A stretch of 64,000 nt of DNA from Ignavibacteriales bacterium (lineage in GTDB: Bacteria; Bacteroidota; Ignavibacteria; Ignavibacteriales; Ignavibacteriaceae): contig CP054182.1 in the NCBI GenBank assembly GCA_015709675.1, forward strand, positions 1,343,448-1,407,447, written 5' to 3'. The notes beneath the pieces are model-generated. The model ran no database searches and was not told the DNA's origin. It saw only the letters and a list, made by a program, of their open reading frames with translations. The position numbers and the translations under genes were made by a program. This document shows positions 7,872 to 16,562 of the stretch, piece by piece (position 1 is the first letter of the stretch; each line of letters opens with the position of its first letter).

Positions 7872-9437
7872 CTAAACCGTCTTTACGTCCAGCTTCTTTC
7901 CTTTGAGTTTTTTGCCTCTTACTGAACGGACTACTTTTTCAGCTAAAGAAGCAGGTACTTCAAGATAACTGATTCTGTCCTGAATGGTGATATCCCCGAT
8001 AAGTTTTCCGGAAATATTTGCTTCTCCGGCAAAAGTACCGAGCAGGTCTCCCGGTTTTATTCTGTCCTTGCGGCCGATATTAACCGATATGGTTACGTTA
8101 CCATCACCTGAACTGATTTCTTCCGGTGCAGAAGAAGCAGCCTTCTTAGCCAGGCCGAATTTTTCCTTCATCAGGTAAGCTGCCACATCAAGTGATGTAA
8201 TCTCATCATCAAGCAGGTTCTCGACCATTTTAATATATTTTGGTGCATCTTTGGCTTTAGAAGCTTCGCGGACGCTTTTTGCCAGCGACTGTATCTTCAT
8301 ATCCTCAATATCACCGAAACTGGGAATTTTGCCCAGCTTCATTTTGTGATTGATATATCTCTGCAGGTTTTTCATTTTCTGGAAATCACCTCCGGAGACA
8401 AAAGTAAACGCCTTGCCTTCTTTGCCGGCACGGCCGGTTCTGCCGATACGGTGTACGTATGCTTCTTCATCCTGCGGCATATCGTAATTAAATACCGCTT
8501 CCACATCATCAATATCAAGACCGCGCGCGGCAACATCCGTGGCAACAAGAATTTCCAGCGTTCCTTTTCTGAATCTGCCGAGTACTTTTTCGCGCATACC
8601 CTGACTCATATCGCCGTGCAGACCGTCAACGGAATATCCGCGTGCACGGAGCTGCTCAACCAGTTCATCAACATAACGCTTCGTATTGCAGAACACCATT
8701 GAAAGTTTCAGGTTATGGAAATCAATCAGGCGGGTGAGTGATTCAATCTTATCTTTTCCGCGAACTTCAAAATACACCTGCTCAGTTTTTGGAACCGTCA
8801 GTACCTCATGTGCGATTCTGATATGCTCCGGATCTTTCTGATACTTTCTGGTCAGGTCAAGGATTGGTTTTGGCATGGTTGCGGAAAACATAACAGTCTG
8901 CCGTTCCTGAGGCGCCGAGCGGAGGATTTTTTCGATATCATCTCTGAAGCCCATGTTGAGCATCTCATCGGCTTCATCAAGCACTACCATGCTCACTTTG
9001 CTGATATCCAGGGTTCCGCGGTCAAGGTGATCCATAATACGGCCAGGGGTGCCGATGATGATGCGGACTCCCTTTTTCAGGGCGGTTATCTGCCGTTCAA
9101 TAGGCTGTCCGCCATAAACCGGGAGAATGGTTGCAAATTTTTTGTATTTGGCAAGCTTTGCCATTTCTTCAGCTACCTGGAGAGCAAGCTCCCTGGTCGG
9201 GCACATGATAAGGGTGTGAACATGTTTCCCCTCATGAGGCATCAGCTCAAGGGAGGGAATTCCGAAGGCGGCGGTTTTTCCAGTGCCGGTCTGGGCCTGG
9301 CCGATGATGTCTTTACCAGCGAGAACACGGGGGATAGATTCGGTCTGTATTGGGGTTGCCTCTTCGTAGCCAAGATCTTCAATGGCTTTCTGCATATCTT
9401 TAGAGAGGCCGAATTCTGTGAACCGGATTTTATTCAT
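7872..9437 (-). CDS. DEAD-box ATP-dependent RNA helicase (DeaD/CshA-like)
   Basis: A 521-residue DEAD-box helicase. Visible motifs: Q motif with ATPIQTESIP (28-37), Walker A AQTGTGKT (48-55), PTRELA (80-85), DEAD (154-157), SAT (185-187), and HRIGRTGR in the second RecA domain. After a linker of about 80 residues, the last 75 residues (ending GKKLDVKTV) look like a DbpA-type RNA-binding domain, as in DeaD/CsdA proteins. Such enzymes unwind short RNA duplexes in ribosome assembly and mRNA decay, often at low temperature. The gene stands alone; the hairpin palindrome at 7784 lies 72 bases past its stop. The family call is secure, the exact substrate is not. Confidence 0.95.
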   Translation of the reverse strand: MNKIRFTEFGLSKDMQKAIEDLGYEEATPIQTESIPRVLAGKDIIGQAQTGTGKTAAFGIPSLELMPHEGKHVHTLIMCPTRELALQVAEEMAKLAKYKKFATILPVYGGQPIERQITALKKGVRIIIGTPGRIMDHLDRGTLDISKVSMVVLDEADEMLNMGFRDDIEKILRSAPQERQTVMFSATMPKPILDLTRKYQKDPEHIRIAHEVLTVPKTEQVYFEVRGKDKIESLTRLIDFHNLKLSMVFCNTKRYVDELVEQLRARGYSVDGLHGDMSQGMREKVLGRFRKGTLEILVATDVAARGLDIDDVEAVFNYDMPQDEEAYVHRIGRTGRAGKEGKAFTFVSGGDFQKMKNLQRYINHKMKLGKIPSFGDIEDMKIQSLAKSVREASKAKDAPKYIKMVENLLDDEITSLDVAAYLMKEKFGLAKKAASSAPEEISSGDGNVTISVNIGRKDRIKPGDLLGTFAGEANISGKLIGDITIQDRISYLEVPASLAEKVVRSVRGKKLKGKKLDVKTV

Positions 9438-9716
9438 AAACGTTGTAGTAATAGTCTTTCTTCTGCCCGAGCGGGCAAATAGTTGTTAAAAAAGCTGCAG
9501 GAAGAACATCCGCAATGAAAAACATCATCTTTGTGAGAATCGTCTGACTGGGGTGAAAACCGAAGTATCAAGCTGGAATCTGCCGGCAAGCTGACGCACA
9601 GAAAGCGTCAGAATCAGTTGCCAAAGATAAGGAAAAAGAATATCTTTACCGAATGATTTTCATGGGGGTAGAACCCCGGGAATCCTGACCGGAGTAAAAC
9701 AAGAGCAGATCCGAAA
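9438..9716. other. Divergent intergenic region, nothing recognised
   Basis: This 279-base gap separates the divergently transcribed helicase and creatininase genes and must hold both promoters. I see no consensus Bacteroidota promoter, no RNA gene and no repeat that I could defend. Confidence 0.5.
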
Positions 9717-10511
9717 ATGAAGACTACAGCAAACCCTGCCGGTTCAACCGCACTGGCCGATGGCACTTATAAAGAACTCAGGGAGCAGACCTTTACCACG
9801 GTTATCCTCCCCTGGGGGGCAACCGAACCCCATAACTACCACCTCCCCTACGGCACCGATATTTTTGAAAGTGAATATATATCACGCCATGCGGCCGATT
9901 ACGCTTCCTCCCTCGGGGCCAGGATTGCAGTGCTGCCGGTCATTCCGTTTGGTGTGAACACCGGGCAGCTTGATCTGCCGTACACCATTAATATAAATCC
10001 CTCAACGCAGATGATGATTCTGAAAGATATACTCAGTTCTCTTCAGCCGCACGGCGTTAAGAAGTTTTTTATCCTTAACAGCCACGGCGGCAACGATTTT
10101 AAGCAGATACTCAGAGAACTGCAGCCGCAGTTTCCGGGTATACTGCTGGGATATATCAACTGGTTCCGTATGAAAGGGCAGGATGAATTCTTTGAAGAAA
10201 AAGACGATCACGCCGGAGAGATGGAAACAAGCATTATGATGTATATACGCCCGGAGCTGGTTCTGCCGCTTAGTGAGGCAGGGGAAGGAAAAGCCCGCCC
10301 CTTTGCTCTGAAGCAGCTTCATGAAGGATGGGCATGGACGCAGCGTGAGTGGACAAAAGCAACTACAGATACCGGAGCCGGGAATCCGAAAAAAGCTTCC
10401 GCGGAAAAAGGCAAACGCTTTCTGGAGTATCTGATTAAGCAGACGGGAGACTTCCTGTATCAGCTTGATGCCACTCCTCATGAAAAGATCTACGCAAAGG
10501 AGGCTGAGTGA
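9717..10511 (+). CDS. Creatininase family protein
   Basis: A 264-residue amidohydrolase of the creatininase/FAPy-deformylase/MftE family. Metal and catalytic residues are visible: GATEPHNYHLPYGTD supplies Glu37, His39, His42 and Asp48; NSHGGN supplies His124; DHAGEMETS supplies His166, Glu169 and Glu171. Family members hydrolyse cyclic amides or formamides, or trim peptide cofactors, as cytosolic metal enzymes. The usual EQHG signature is EPHN here, a variation that may alter specificity. The stop overlaps the ATG of the next gene by one base (TGATG), so the two are coupled. The natural substrate cannot be told from sequence. Confidence 0.87.
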   Translation: MKTTANPAGSTALADGTYKELREQTFTTVILPWGATEPHNYHLPYGTDIFESEYISRHAADYASSLGARIAVLPVIPFGVNTGQLDLPYTININPSTQMMILKDILSSLQPHGVKKFFILNSHGGNDFKQILRELQPQFPGILLGYINWFRMKGQDEFFEEKDDHAGEMETSIMMYIRPELVLPLSEAGEGKARPFALKQLHEGWAWTQREWTKATTDTGAGNPKKASAEKGKRFLEYLIKQTGDFLYQLDATPHEKIYAKEAE

Positions 10512-11785
10512 TGCGCATTCTCCTGGTTTTACTGATAACCGCGGCGTCATTCGGTCAGGAAATTGTTTATAATGAGTTTATTGCTCTTGATTATTACCGC
10601 GTTAAAATAAAGATCCGGATTTCCGGTGCTGATACATCCCTCTATATACCCACAGAAGAAACGCGGTCAAAAAAGATCAGCGAAACCAATGCTGCATGTT
10701 ATATCCGCTCGCGATGGGTTTCTTCGTCGGGATTTGAATTCCATTTTCCCGTATCGGTCAGAATATCAGAGCAGATCGAAAGCCGTACTGCGCCTCCCCT
10801 TTATACGGTAAGGAAAAGTGAAATTCCCGCTGAAGCGGATCTCCTTTTCCGTCTACCGGCAGTCAGTCATGAAAAGAAAATCTTTATCCTCGGGGAGTGG
10901 CATAATATACCGGTTCATCCGAAACTGACATCCGAACAGAAGAATACTGAACTGCTTCTTGCTGCAGGAGACCGTGATTTTGCAGAAGGGAATTACCGGC
11001 AAGCACTCATGCATTATCTGCAGATCATCCAGCTGGACAAAGGCCGATATGACGAGATAGCCCTTAAAGCGGCTTATGCACAAACGGAACTGGGGAGTGA
11101 ATATCTTGCGGAGGGTAAAACTGATGATGCATATATTATGCTCAGCAGTGCTCATGAAGCGATGCAAAAAGTGAGCAAAGAGCGAATCAGCAGGACAGAC
11201 AGCCTGCTTGGGCTCTGCCTTAAGGCAATGGGGGAAAAGAGTTTTGCCCGGAATCTGCCCGGCGAATCACTCTATTATCTGCAGGAAAGCATGAAATATA
11301 ATCCGGGGCAGGAACTGCAGGAACGTATATCATATATACAGAGCACCAAACGCTCCCGGTGGGTGCTGGGCCTTACTGGTGTTCTGCCGGGGGTAGGACA
11401 GTTTTATAAAGGGGAGTACGCAAAAGGCACCATCATGGCAGGACTTTTTACCGCAGGTATAGCCATTATGAGCATCAATTTTGCTGAAGCGGATAAAAAT
11501 GAGAGAGAGGCAGATGAATATGCGGCGCTGCTTCCCGATGCCATAGGGAACGACCGTATTGCATTTCGCAGGCTTGAATTCGCCAAAAGGGATGAGGCGA
11601 GGAGGAAAAACCAGATAGCTTATACGGCTCTTGCGGTTAGCTGTGTAACGCTTTTCTGGAGCATTTATGACGGTATATATACCGAGGATGAGCTCTACCG
11701 GGTGAAGAAACCGGAACGGGGATTTGATCTTACCGCGGGTTTTCTGAATGATAATCCCGCTCTGCAGATGGTCTTCCGGTTTTAG
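10511..11785 (+). CDS. TPR-containing membrane protein (DUF5683-like)
   Basis: About 424 residues from ATG 10511, which follows the creatininase stop by one-base overlap and opens a signal peptide (MRILLVLLITAASFGQ). The middle (roughly residues 145-285) has helical repeats of TPR type (FAEGNYRQALMHYLQIIQL and similar). The end holds two hydrophobic segments, the first with LPGVGQFYKGEYAKGT, a pattern found in DUF5683/TM2-like membrane proteins; the second lies near IAYTALAVSCVTLFWSIYDG. The function is unknown. The coupling to the creatininase gene may only be transcriptional. I would describe it as an envelope protein presenting TPR repeats to the periplasm. Confidence 0.6.
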   Translation: MRILLVLLITAASFGQEIVYNEFIALDYYRVKIKIRISGADTSLYIPTEETRSKKISETNAACYIRSRWVSSSGFEFHFPVSVRISEQIESRTAPPLYTVRKSEIPAEADLLFRLPAVSHEKKIFILGEWHNIPVHPKLTSEQKNTELLLAAGDRDFAEGNYRQALMHYLQIIQLDKGRYDEIALKAAYAQTELGSEYLAEGKTDDAYIMLSSAHEAMQKVSKERISRTDSLLGLCLKAMGEKSFARNLPGESLYYLQESMKYNPGQELQERISYIQSTKRSRWVLGLTGVLPGVGQFYKGEYAKGTIMAGLFTAGIAIMSINFAEADKNEREADEYAALLPDAIGNDRIAFRRLEFAKRDEARRKNQIAYTALAVSCVTLFWSIYDGIYTEDELYRVKKPERGFDLTAGFLNDNPALQMVFRF

Positions 11786-11791
11786 AGGCGA

Positions 11792-13765
11792 TTATTTTTC
11801 GCGAGGCTTTTTAACCGGCAGGGTAAAACAAAATGTGGCGCTGCTGCCGGGTTCGTTTTCAGCCCATAACTTTCCCTCATTCAGTTCGATCATGTCACGG
11901 CAGAAAATAAGGCCGAGGCCTGTGCCGGTTTCTCCTTTTGTACCAGGTGTTGAAGGAAGGCTGTTTTCAATGTAGGTCACACCTTCCGGAAGGTTTTTTA
12001 TTCCATCACCTGTGTTCTTTACGCTGACCTTAAGAAAATCACCAACTTCTTCCGCGCTCAGGAGGATTGCTCCCTGAGGAGGGGTGAATTTGACTGCGTT
12101 TGAAACCAGATTGTGCATCACGCTTGAAAGCGCGGAGCGGTCAGCATAGACCGTGAAATCACTGCTGATATTGTTATAAACACTGATCTGTTTAGCGCGT
12201 ATATTATCCTCTGAAACCTTTATTGCGCCAAGCGCGGTTTCAAGGAATATATACTCTTCCGGGTTGGGTTTTATCTTGCCAAGCTGAAGGGAAGCCCACT
12301 CAAGCAGATCCTTAAGCATCTTGTTAATCTTATTCATGGAAGCATGAATACGGCTGAGCGCTTCCTGTTTCTCTGCTTCTTCCATGTGCTGATGTTCCTT
12401 CATCAGAATTTCGGTATATGCAGTGACACCCCAGATGGGACTTTTAAGGTCATGCGCAACGATGGAGAAGAGCTTATCCTTTGCCTTATTGGCGGCTTCT
12501 GCTTCCTGGTGCTGTTTTTTGGTTAGCAGGTTCTGCTCCTGCAGATCCTGGTTAAGCCGTTTTAGCTGATTTCTTTGTCTGATACTCAGCCAGAGTACCA
12601 GCAGGGCGGTAAACAGAATTCCGGCAAAGGTGATGATAACAAACAGCGTTTTATTCTTTTCATACAGGATGCGCTCCCGGTTCCGTTCGATTTCCATTTC
12701 AATGCGGGAGTTCATGATATCCGTTGCTACGGGATTTTTACTGGTTTCCCGGAACTGACTATAAGCTATTTTAAGATATTCGAGGGCTTTTTCCTTATCA
12801 CCGGCCATCTCATAATAATCAGCCAGGCGGAAAGCGGTTTCATGTGTATATACACCACCGGAATCAGGGTTAACCAGTGCATCCGATTCAATTATCATAT
12901 TTATCGCGAGCGCATACCTGCCGCTCTTTGCGTAATTACCGGAAGCATTGCGGAGAAATTCAACCAATGAGGAGACTGAGTTAACTGACCGCGCAAGGCG
13001 GATGCCGTCTTCAAAGAGCCGTGAGGCTTCTTCATACTCAGTAAGAAAGGATTTCCATGAAGCAATGATATTAAGACTGGAGAGCATTAAAGGAGTATTC
13101 TGCAGCAGTGCCGCTCCCTCCATTGATCGCCGGGCATTTGCCATCAGCGAATCCGCATCATTCCGGTATATCCGGACGTTTGCTTTCTTGTTAAAATAGA
13201 TATCGGCGGAAGAATCAGGTGTTCCTCTGCCATAGAGACTGAAATGGATGGTTTTTTCAAAATAGACCGCGGCAAGACGGTTTTCGCTTCGTATATATCC
13301 CTCAGTATCTCCCGCAGCAGCTGAGACGGCACGGGCATTATGCAAAACAGTAATGGCTTCGGAGAATTTACCCTGCACGCGTTTAACTTCCCCTATATGC
13401 CGCAGTACTTTTGATTCTCTGACAGGGTCTTTAAACCGGCGCGCAACAGCAAGCGCATAACCCTCATACTTCTCGGTATTGGGATGATTGTTAATAGCTT
13501 TCCACAAGTTTGCCAGGCGGAACGAAAGGAAAAATATGCTGGTGTCGGCCGGGTTTTCTTCTGCTATTGAAAGGCCAAGTTCGGCAATCAATACCTGATT
13601 AACCACATCTTCGCCGGAAGTTTTTTGTTTAAGCTCCTGAAGAATAAATTCCAGTTTATCTTTGTCGGCAGAATGTTCTTCTATCCGGATAAAGAGGGAG
13701 TCAAACGAGGCAAATACCTGGGGTGTAAGAATCAGGAAAATCAGCAGGCGGATTATGAATACCAT
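11792..13765 (-). CDS. TPR-domain sensor histidine kinase
   Basis: About 657 residues. The likely start is ATG 13765, which begins a signal peptide (MVFIIRLLIFLILTPQVFA); the in-frame ATG at 13804 adds 13 residues of non-signal sequence. Periplasmic part (about 20-370): TPR-like helical repeats. A membrane helix at about 374-394 is followed by a coiled-coil linker, a HisKA domain with AHDLKSP (phospho-acceptor His about 438), an N box (HNLVSNAVKF) and a G box (GTGLGL) of the ATPase domain. This class (TPR sensor plus kinase) is common in Bacteroidota and senses unknown periplasmic cues. No response regulator is adjacent, so it is an orphan kinase. It converges with the TPR membrane protein gene, six bases apart. 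Confidence 0.88.
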   Translation of the reverse strand: MVFIIRLLIFLILTPQVFASFDSLFIRIEEHSADKDKLEFILQELKQKTSGEDVVNQVLIAELGLSIAEENPADTSIFFLSFRLANLWKAINNHPNTEKYEGYALAVARRFKDPVRESKVLRHIGEVKRVQGKFSEAITVLHNARAVSAAAGDTEGYIRSENRLAAVYFEKTIHFSLYGRGTPDSSADIYFNKKANVRIYRNDADSLMANARRSMEGAALLQNTPLMLSSLNIIASWKSFLTEYEEASRLFEDGIRLARSVNSVSSLVEFLRNASGNYAKSGRYALAINMIIESDALVNPDSGGVYTHETAFRLADYYEMAGDKEKALEYLKIAYSQFRETSKNPVATDIMNSRIEMEIERNRERILYEKNKTLFVIITFAGILFTALLVLWLSIRQRNQLKRLNQDLQEQNLLTKKQHQEAEAANKAKDKLFSIVAHDLKSPIWGVTAYTEILMKEHQHMEEAEKQEALSRIHASMNKINKMLKDLLEWASLQLGKIKPNPEEYIFLETALGAIKVSEDNIRAKQISVYNNISSDFTVYADRSALSSVMHNLVSNAVKFTPPQGAILLSAEEVGDFLKVSVKNTGDGIKNLPEGVTYIENSLPSTPGTKGETGTGLGLIFCRDMIELNEGKLWAENEPGSSATFCFTLPVKKPREK

Positions 13766-14111
13766 GCACCCCTCAGGATAATTCTGGAAAAACAAAGCTG
13801 CCAAATCTCTGCAGCATGAAAAGGTGTAATCCGGGCAGTATTCATTTCAATTTTATGTAAAACCAACCGAAATATAACCAGTAATGGTGAAGAAGGAAAC
13901 CCGTTCAGCATTTATTAGGAATTTACCTTATATGCCGGTCACTTGCCGGAAGAGGGATAACAAAACTCAGGTAAACGCGCTTAATGTACCGCGATTTACC
14001 CAGGAGACCCTTCCGGCACAGAAATGTATTGCATAACGATGGCAGATAAATTTTTGTCTTACTGATCTGGCCGGAAAGAGAGGATAATCTTAAACGGCAG
14101 AGGTAAAACTA
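13766..14111. other. Intergenic region with a nested inverted-repeat element
   Basis: Between two minus-strand genes. Positions 13944-14018 form a nested structure: TGCCGGAA (13944-13951) pairs with TTCCGGCA (14011-14018), and inside it GGTAAACGCG (13970-13979) pairs with CGCGATTTACC (13990-14000) with one mismatch. No T-run follows. The rest shows no gene or repeat that I recognise; it must contain the promoter of the TPR kinase. Confidence 0.5.
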
Positions 14112-14990
14112 TTATTCATCAAGTCTGCCAAATTTACCGTTCTGGAAATCCTGAAATGCCTCAAACACTTCCCGGCGTGTATTCATCACGAACGGTCCGT
14201 GGGCAGCAATGGGTTCGTTAATCGGCTCACCGCTCAGGATAAGGACAACAGAGTTCTCTGATGCTTCAATGGTAAATTGCTCCCCCTTGTTTTCAAACAG
14301 CACGAAATGATCAGCCGGTGCCTGCTCCTGGCCATTAACGGTGATGCTGCCTTCAATAACCAAAAGCGCAGTATTATACTGAGCAGGGAATGAAAAATCA
14401 GCTTTTGCACCTGAGTGCAGTTTTGCATTCATCAGGTGAACCGGCGTAAAGGTTGAAGCAGCACCCTTTACTGCTTTATATTCTCCCACAATCACTTCAA
14501 TCTCTCCGTCATTGTTTTCAAGTATATACCGTCCGAACTGACTGTTTGCCAGCGCCTGATATTTTGGCGGAGACATTTTATCCTTTGCAGGCAGGTTTAC
14601 CCACAACTGAACCATCTGAAACTCACCGCCGGTTTTGCTCCACTCTTCTTCATGGTACTCTTTGTGCAGAACTCCCGATGCAGCCGTCATCCATTGCACG
14701 TCACCTTCTCCGATTACACCGCCTCCCCCGCTGCTATCATGATGGGCAACACGGCCTTTGTAAGCGATGGTAACCGTTTCAAATCCGCGGTGAGGATGCA
14801 CACTCACACCCCGGGGTTTGTCTGACGGAGGAAAATGATGCTTTGAGTTATAGTCCAGCATGATAAAAGGATTCATGCGCTCCATCTCAAGATGGAATCC
14901 GCCCGGGATAAAATTATGCACCCGGAATCCGTCCCCCACCCAGTGAAACTGCGGCGGGGCAGCAATCAATTCGACTTTTTTGGTATTCAT
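14112..14990 (-). CDS. Pirin family protein
   Basis: A 292-residue bicupin of the pirin/YhhW family. The N-terminal cupin carries the metal-binding pattern HPHRGFETVTI and later WMTAASGVLHKEYHEEE, giving the expected His, His, His and Glu ligands. The C-terminal half (about 170-285) is the shorter, metal-free pirin C domain with VLILSGEPINEPIAAHGPFV. Some bacterial pirins oxidise quercetin, while others bind regulators or pyruvate dehydrogenase; which applies here is unknown. It is a single-gene unit between an intergenic hairpin region and the acetyltransferase gene. Confidence 0.93.
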   Translation of the reverse strand: MNTKKVELIAAPPQFHWVGDGFRVHNFIPGGFHLEMERMNPFIMLDYNSKHHFPPSDKPRGVSVHPHRGFETVTIAYKGRVAHHDSSGGGGVIGEGDVQWMTAASGVLHKEYHEEEWSKTGGEFQMVQLWVNLPAKDKMSPPKYQALANSQFGRYILENNDGEIEVIVGEYKAVKGAASTFTPVHLMNAKLHSGAKADFSFPAQYNTALLVIEGSITVNGQEQAPADHFVLFENKGEQFTIEASENSVVLILSGEPINEPIAAHGPFVMNTRREVFEAFQDFQNGKFGRLDE

Positions 14991-15156
14991 AACTTATTTC
15001 CTTCTTTTTTATGAGGTAAATTAGGCAAAGGATGGAGCGGAAAAGTTAATGTAGGTTAAGAAATTGAGGGGGCAGTTTACACATACTTGATACCCGCTGC
15101 ACTTAACACAGGAAAAAGGTAAACACGCCCTGACATTCTCTACGGTTACAAGGATT

Positions 15157-15699
15157 TTATCGGGACATAATCTTTACCATGACCACAGCATCATGGTAAT
15201 CCGGGGTAAAATCTTCCGGGAGCCAATCGGTTTCAACAAATCCTGCTTTTTTGTATGCTTTGATTGCGTTACTATTTCGTTTTGATGGGGCTATGATTAT
15301 TGTTTTACATTTCAGCTCTTTATGAAGGTAATCACACAACAGAATAATTGCTTCTGTGCCAAGACCCTTTCCGGTAAACTTCCTGTCAGAGAGCCAGATA
15401 TCAATTTCAGTTGAATTTGATTGTGTATCAATTTCATTATAATTAATCTGCCCGATTTCCTCCTGGTTATGTAAAATTATAAAACAGCGTCCGCTTAGCG
15501 GCTGCGAACCGTCAAAATAGTAATCTAAATAATCCTGATCAAACTCCTCCCACGTTGGCGCGGGTGCGTCAGGAAAGTGGGGCGGTCCAAGCATTTCAGC
15601 CGTCAGGTTTGAGTGAGCCAGCCAGTTGTATAAATTTCTTTTATCCTGTATGGAAGCAGGTCTGAGAGTTACTCTCTCTGATGATAATTTGTTTTGCAT
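15157..15699 (-). CDS. GNAT family N-acetyltransferase
   Basis: A 180-residue protein of the RimJ/AAC(6')-like branch of GNAT acetyltransferases. It begins with LRPASIQDKRNLYNWL, has the beta-4/alpha-3 acetyl-CoA loop around DRKFTGKGLGTEAIILLCDYL (the R/Q-x-x-G-x-G/A signature as KGLGTE) and ends with SNAIKAYKKAGFVETDWL. Enzymes of this shape acetylate aminoglycosides, ribosomal protein N-termini or small amines; the substrate is not predictable. The layout with the conserved Trp-rich first segment (WLAHSNL, WEEFDQDYLDYYF) resembles AAC(6')-type proteins, so an aminoglycoside role is possible but unproven. Confidence 0.85.
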   Translation of the reverse strand: MQNKLSSERVTLRPASIQDKRNLYNWLAHSNLTAEMLGPPHFPDAPAPTWEEFDQDYLDYYFDGSQPLSGRCFIILHNQEEIGQINYNEIDTQSNSTEIDIWLSDRKFTGKGLGTEAIILLCDYLHKELKCKTIIIAPSKRNSNAIKAYKKAGFVETDWLPEDFTPDYHDAVVMVKIMSR

Positions 15700-15908
15700 A
15701 AAAAAATAATTAATTAATAATGTATTAATAAATCCTGATGTAAGGTAAACTGTTCAATTTACCTGAGAAGTAACGACTTATAAAAAACACTCCGGAAAAC
15801 CATGCTTGCCTGTGTCATCGAACGATATTTTATACACATTTAAGCAGTATATCTGTGTTTTGGTAAGTTCATTTTCAGAAAAGAACATTCGTATTCTGTC
15901 TGCGGACA

Positions 15909-16463
15909 CTACACCGGCTTCAGCGGCTGATAGCATAGCAACACAGCCCCGCCTGAAAATGTTTTTAAATTGACAAGAGCAAACTTTGAACGGATATTTA
16001 AATCTTCAAACAGCATTTGACCCGTTCCGGCAGCGACAGGATGTATGCAGAGCTGAAGTTCATCAATCAGATTAAGATTCAACAAACCGACGATGATGCT
16101 TCTGCTGCTTACCAGAATATCTCTGCCTGGCATCTGTCTGAGCGCCAGAACTTCATCCCTGAGCCCCTGTTTGGCAATGGAAGCTGAATGCCATCCGGTA
16201 TGGGTCAGTGTTTTTGAAAATACAATTTTCTGAATTCCATCAATAGCGAGGGCAAAATCATCCATCGCTTTATTGCCGGAAGGGTTCTGAAGTAATGTCT
16301 GCCAGTAGGTCATGAGCTGGTAGGTAATTCTGCCGAAAAGCGCGGTGTCTGCATTTTTCAACTGTTCAGAGTAATGGTTATGAATTTCTTCATCAGGATC
16401 AACCGCAGTGTGGTCGAATCTGCCATCCAGCGTCATGTTTATTCCCGCGATTAATTTTCTCAT
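15909..16463 (-). CDS. Dihydrofolate reductase family protein (RibD C-terminal-like)
   Basis: A 184-residue stand-alone DHFR-fold protein of the RibD_C group. It begins MRKLIAGINMTLDGRFD, with LFGRITYQLM (NADPH loop) and GRDILVSSRSIIVGLLNLNLIDEL, then the typical HPVAAGTGQMLFED segment. Such proteins (YyaP/YwjB type) are NADPH-dependent reductases of unknown substrate and are not the main folate enzyme. The gene stands alone, with a 209-base gap to the acetyltransferase gene and a 99-base gap to the lipoprotein gene upstream. The call at family level is secure. Confidence 0.88.
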   Translation of the reverse strand: MRKLIAGINMTLDGRFDHTAVDPDEEIHNHYSEQLKNADTALFGRITYQLMTYWQTLLQNPSGNKAMDDFALAIDGIQKIVFSKTLTHTGWHSASIAKQGLRDEVLALRQMPGRDILVSSRSIIVGLLNLNLIDELQLCIHPVAAGTGQMLFEDLNIRSKFALVNLKTFSGGAVLLCYQPLKPV

Positions 16464-16562
16464 GTGTGTATACTCTTCAATTTATTCGTCATATAAAACC
16501 AGAGGATTCCTTTCTCAGCAAAAGTGGATGACTAAAGAATATTTTGTAAAGAAATAGTACAA

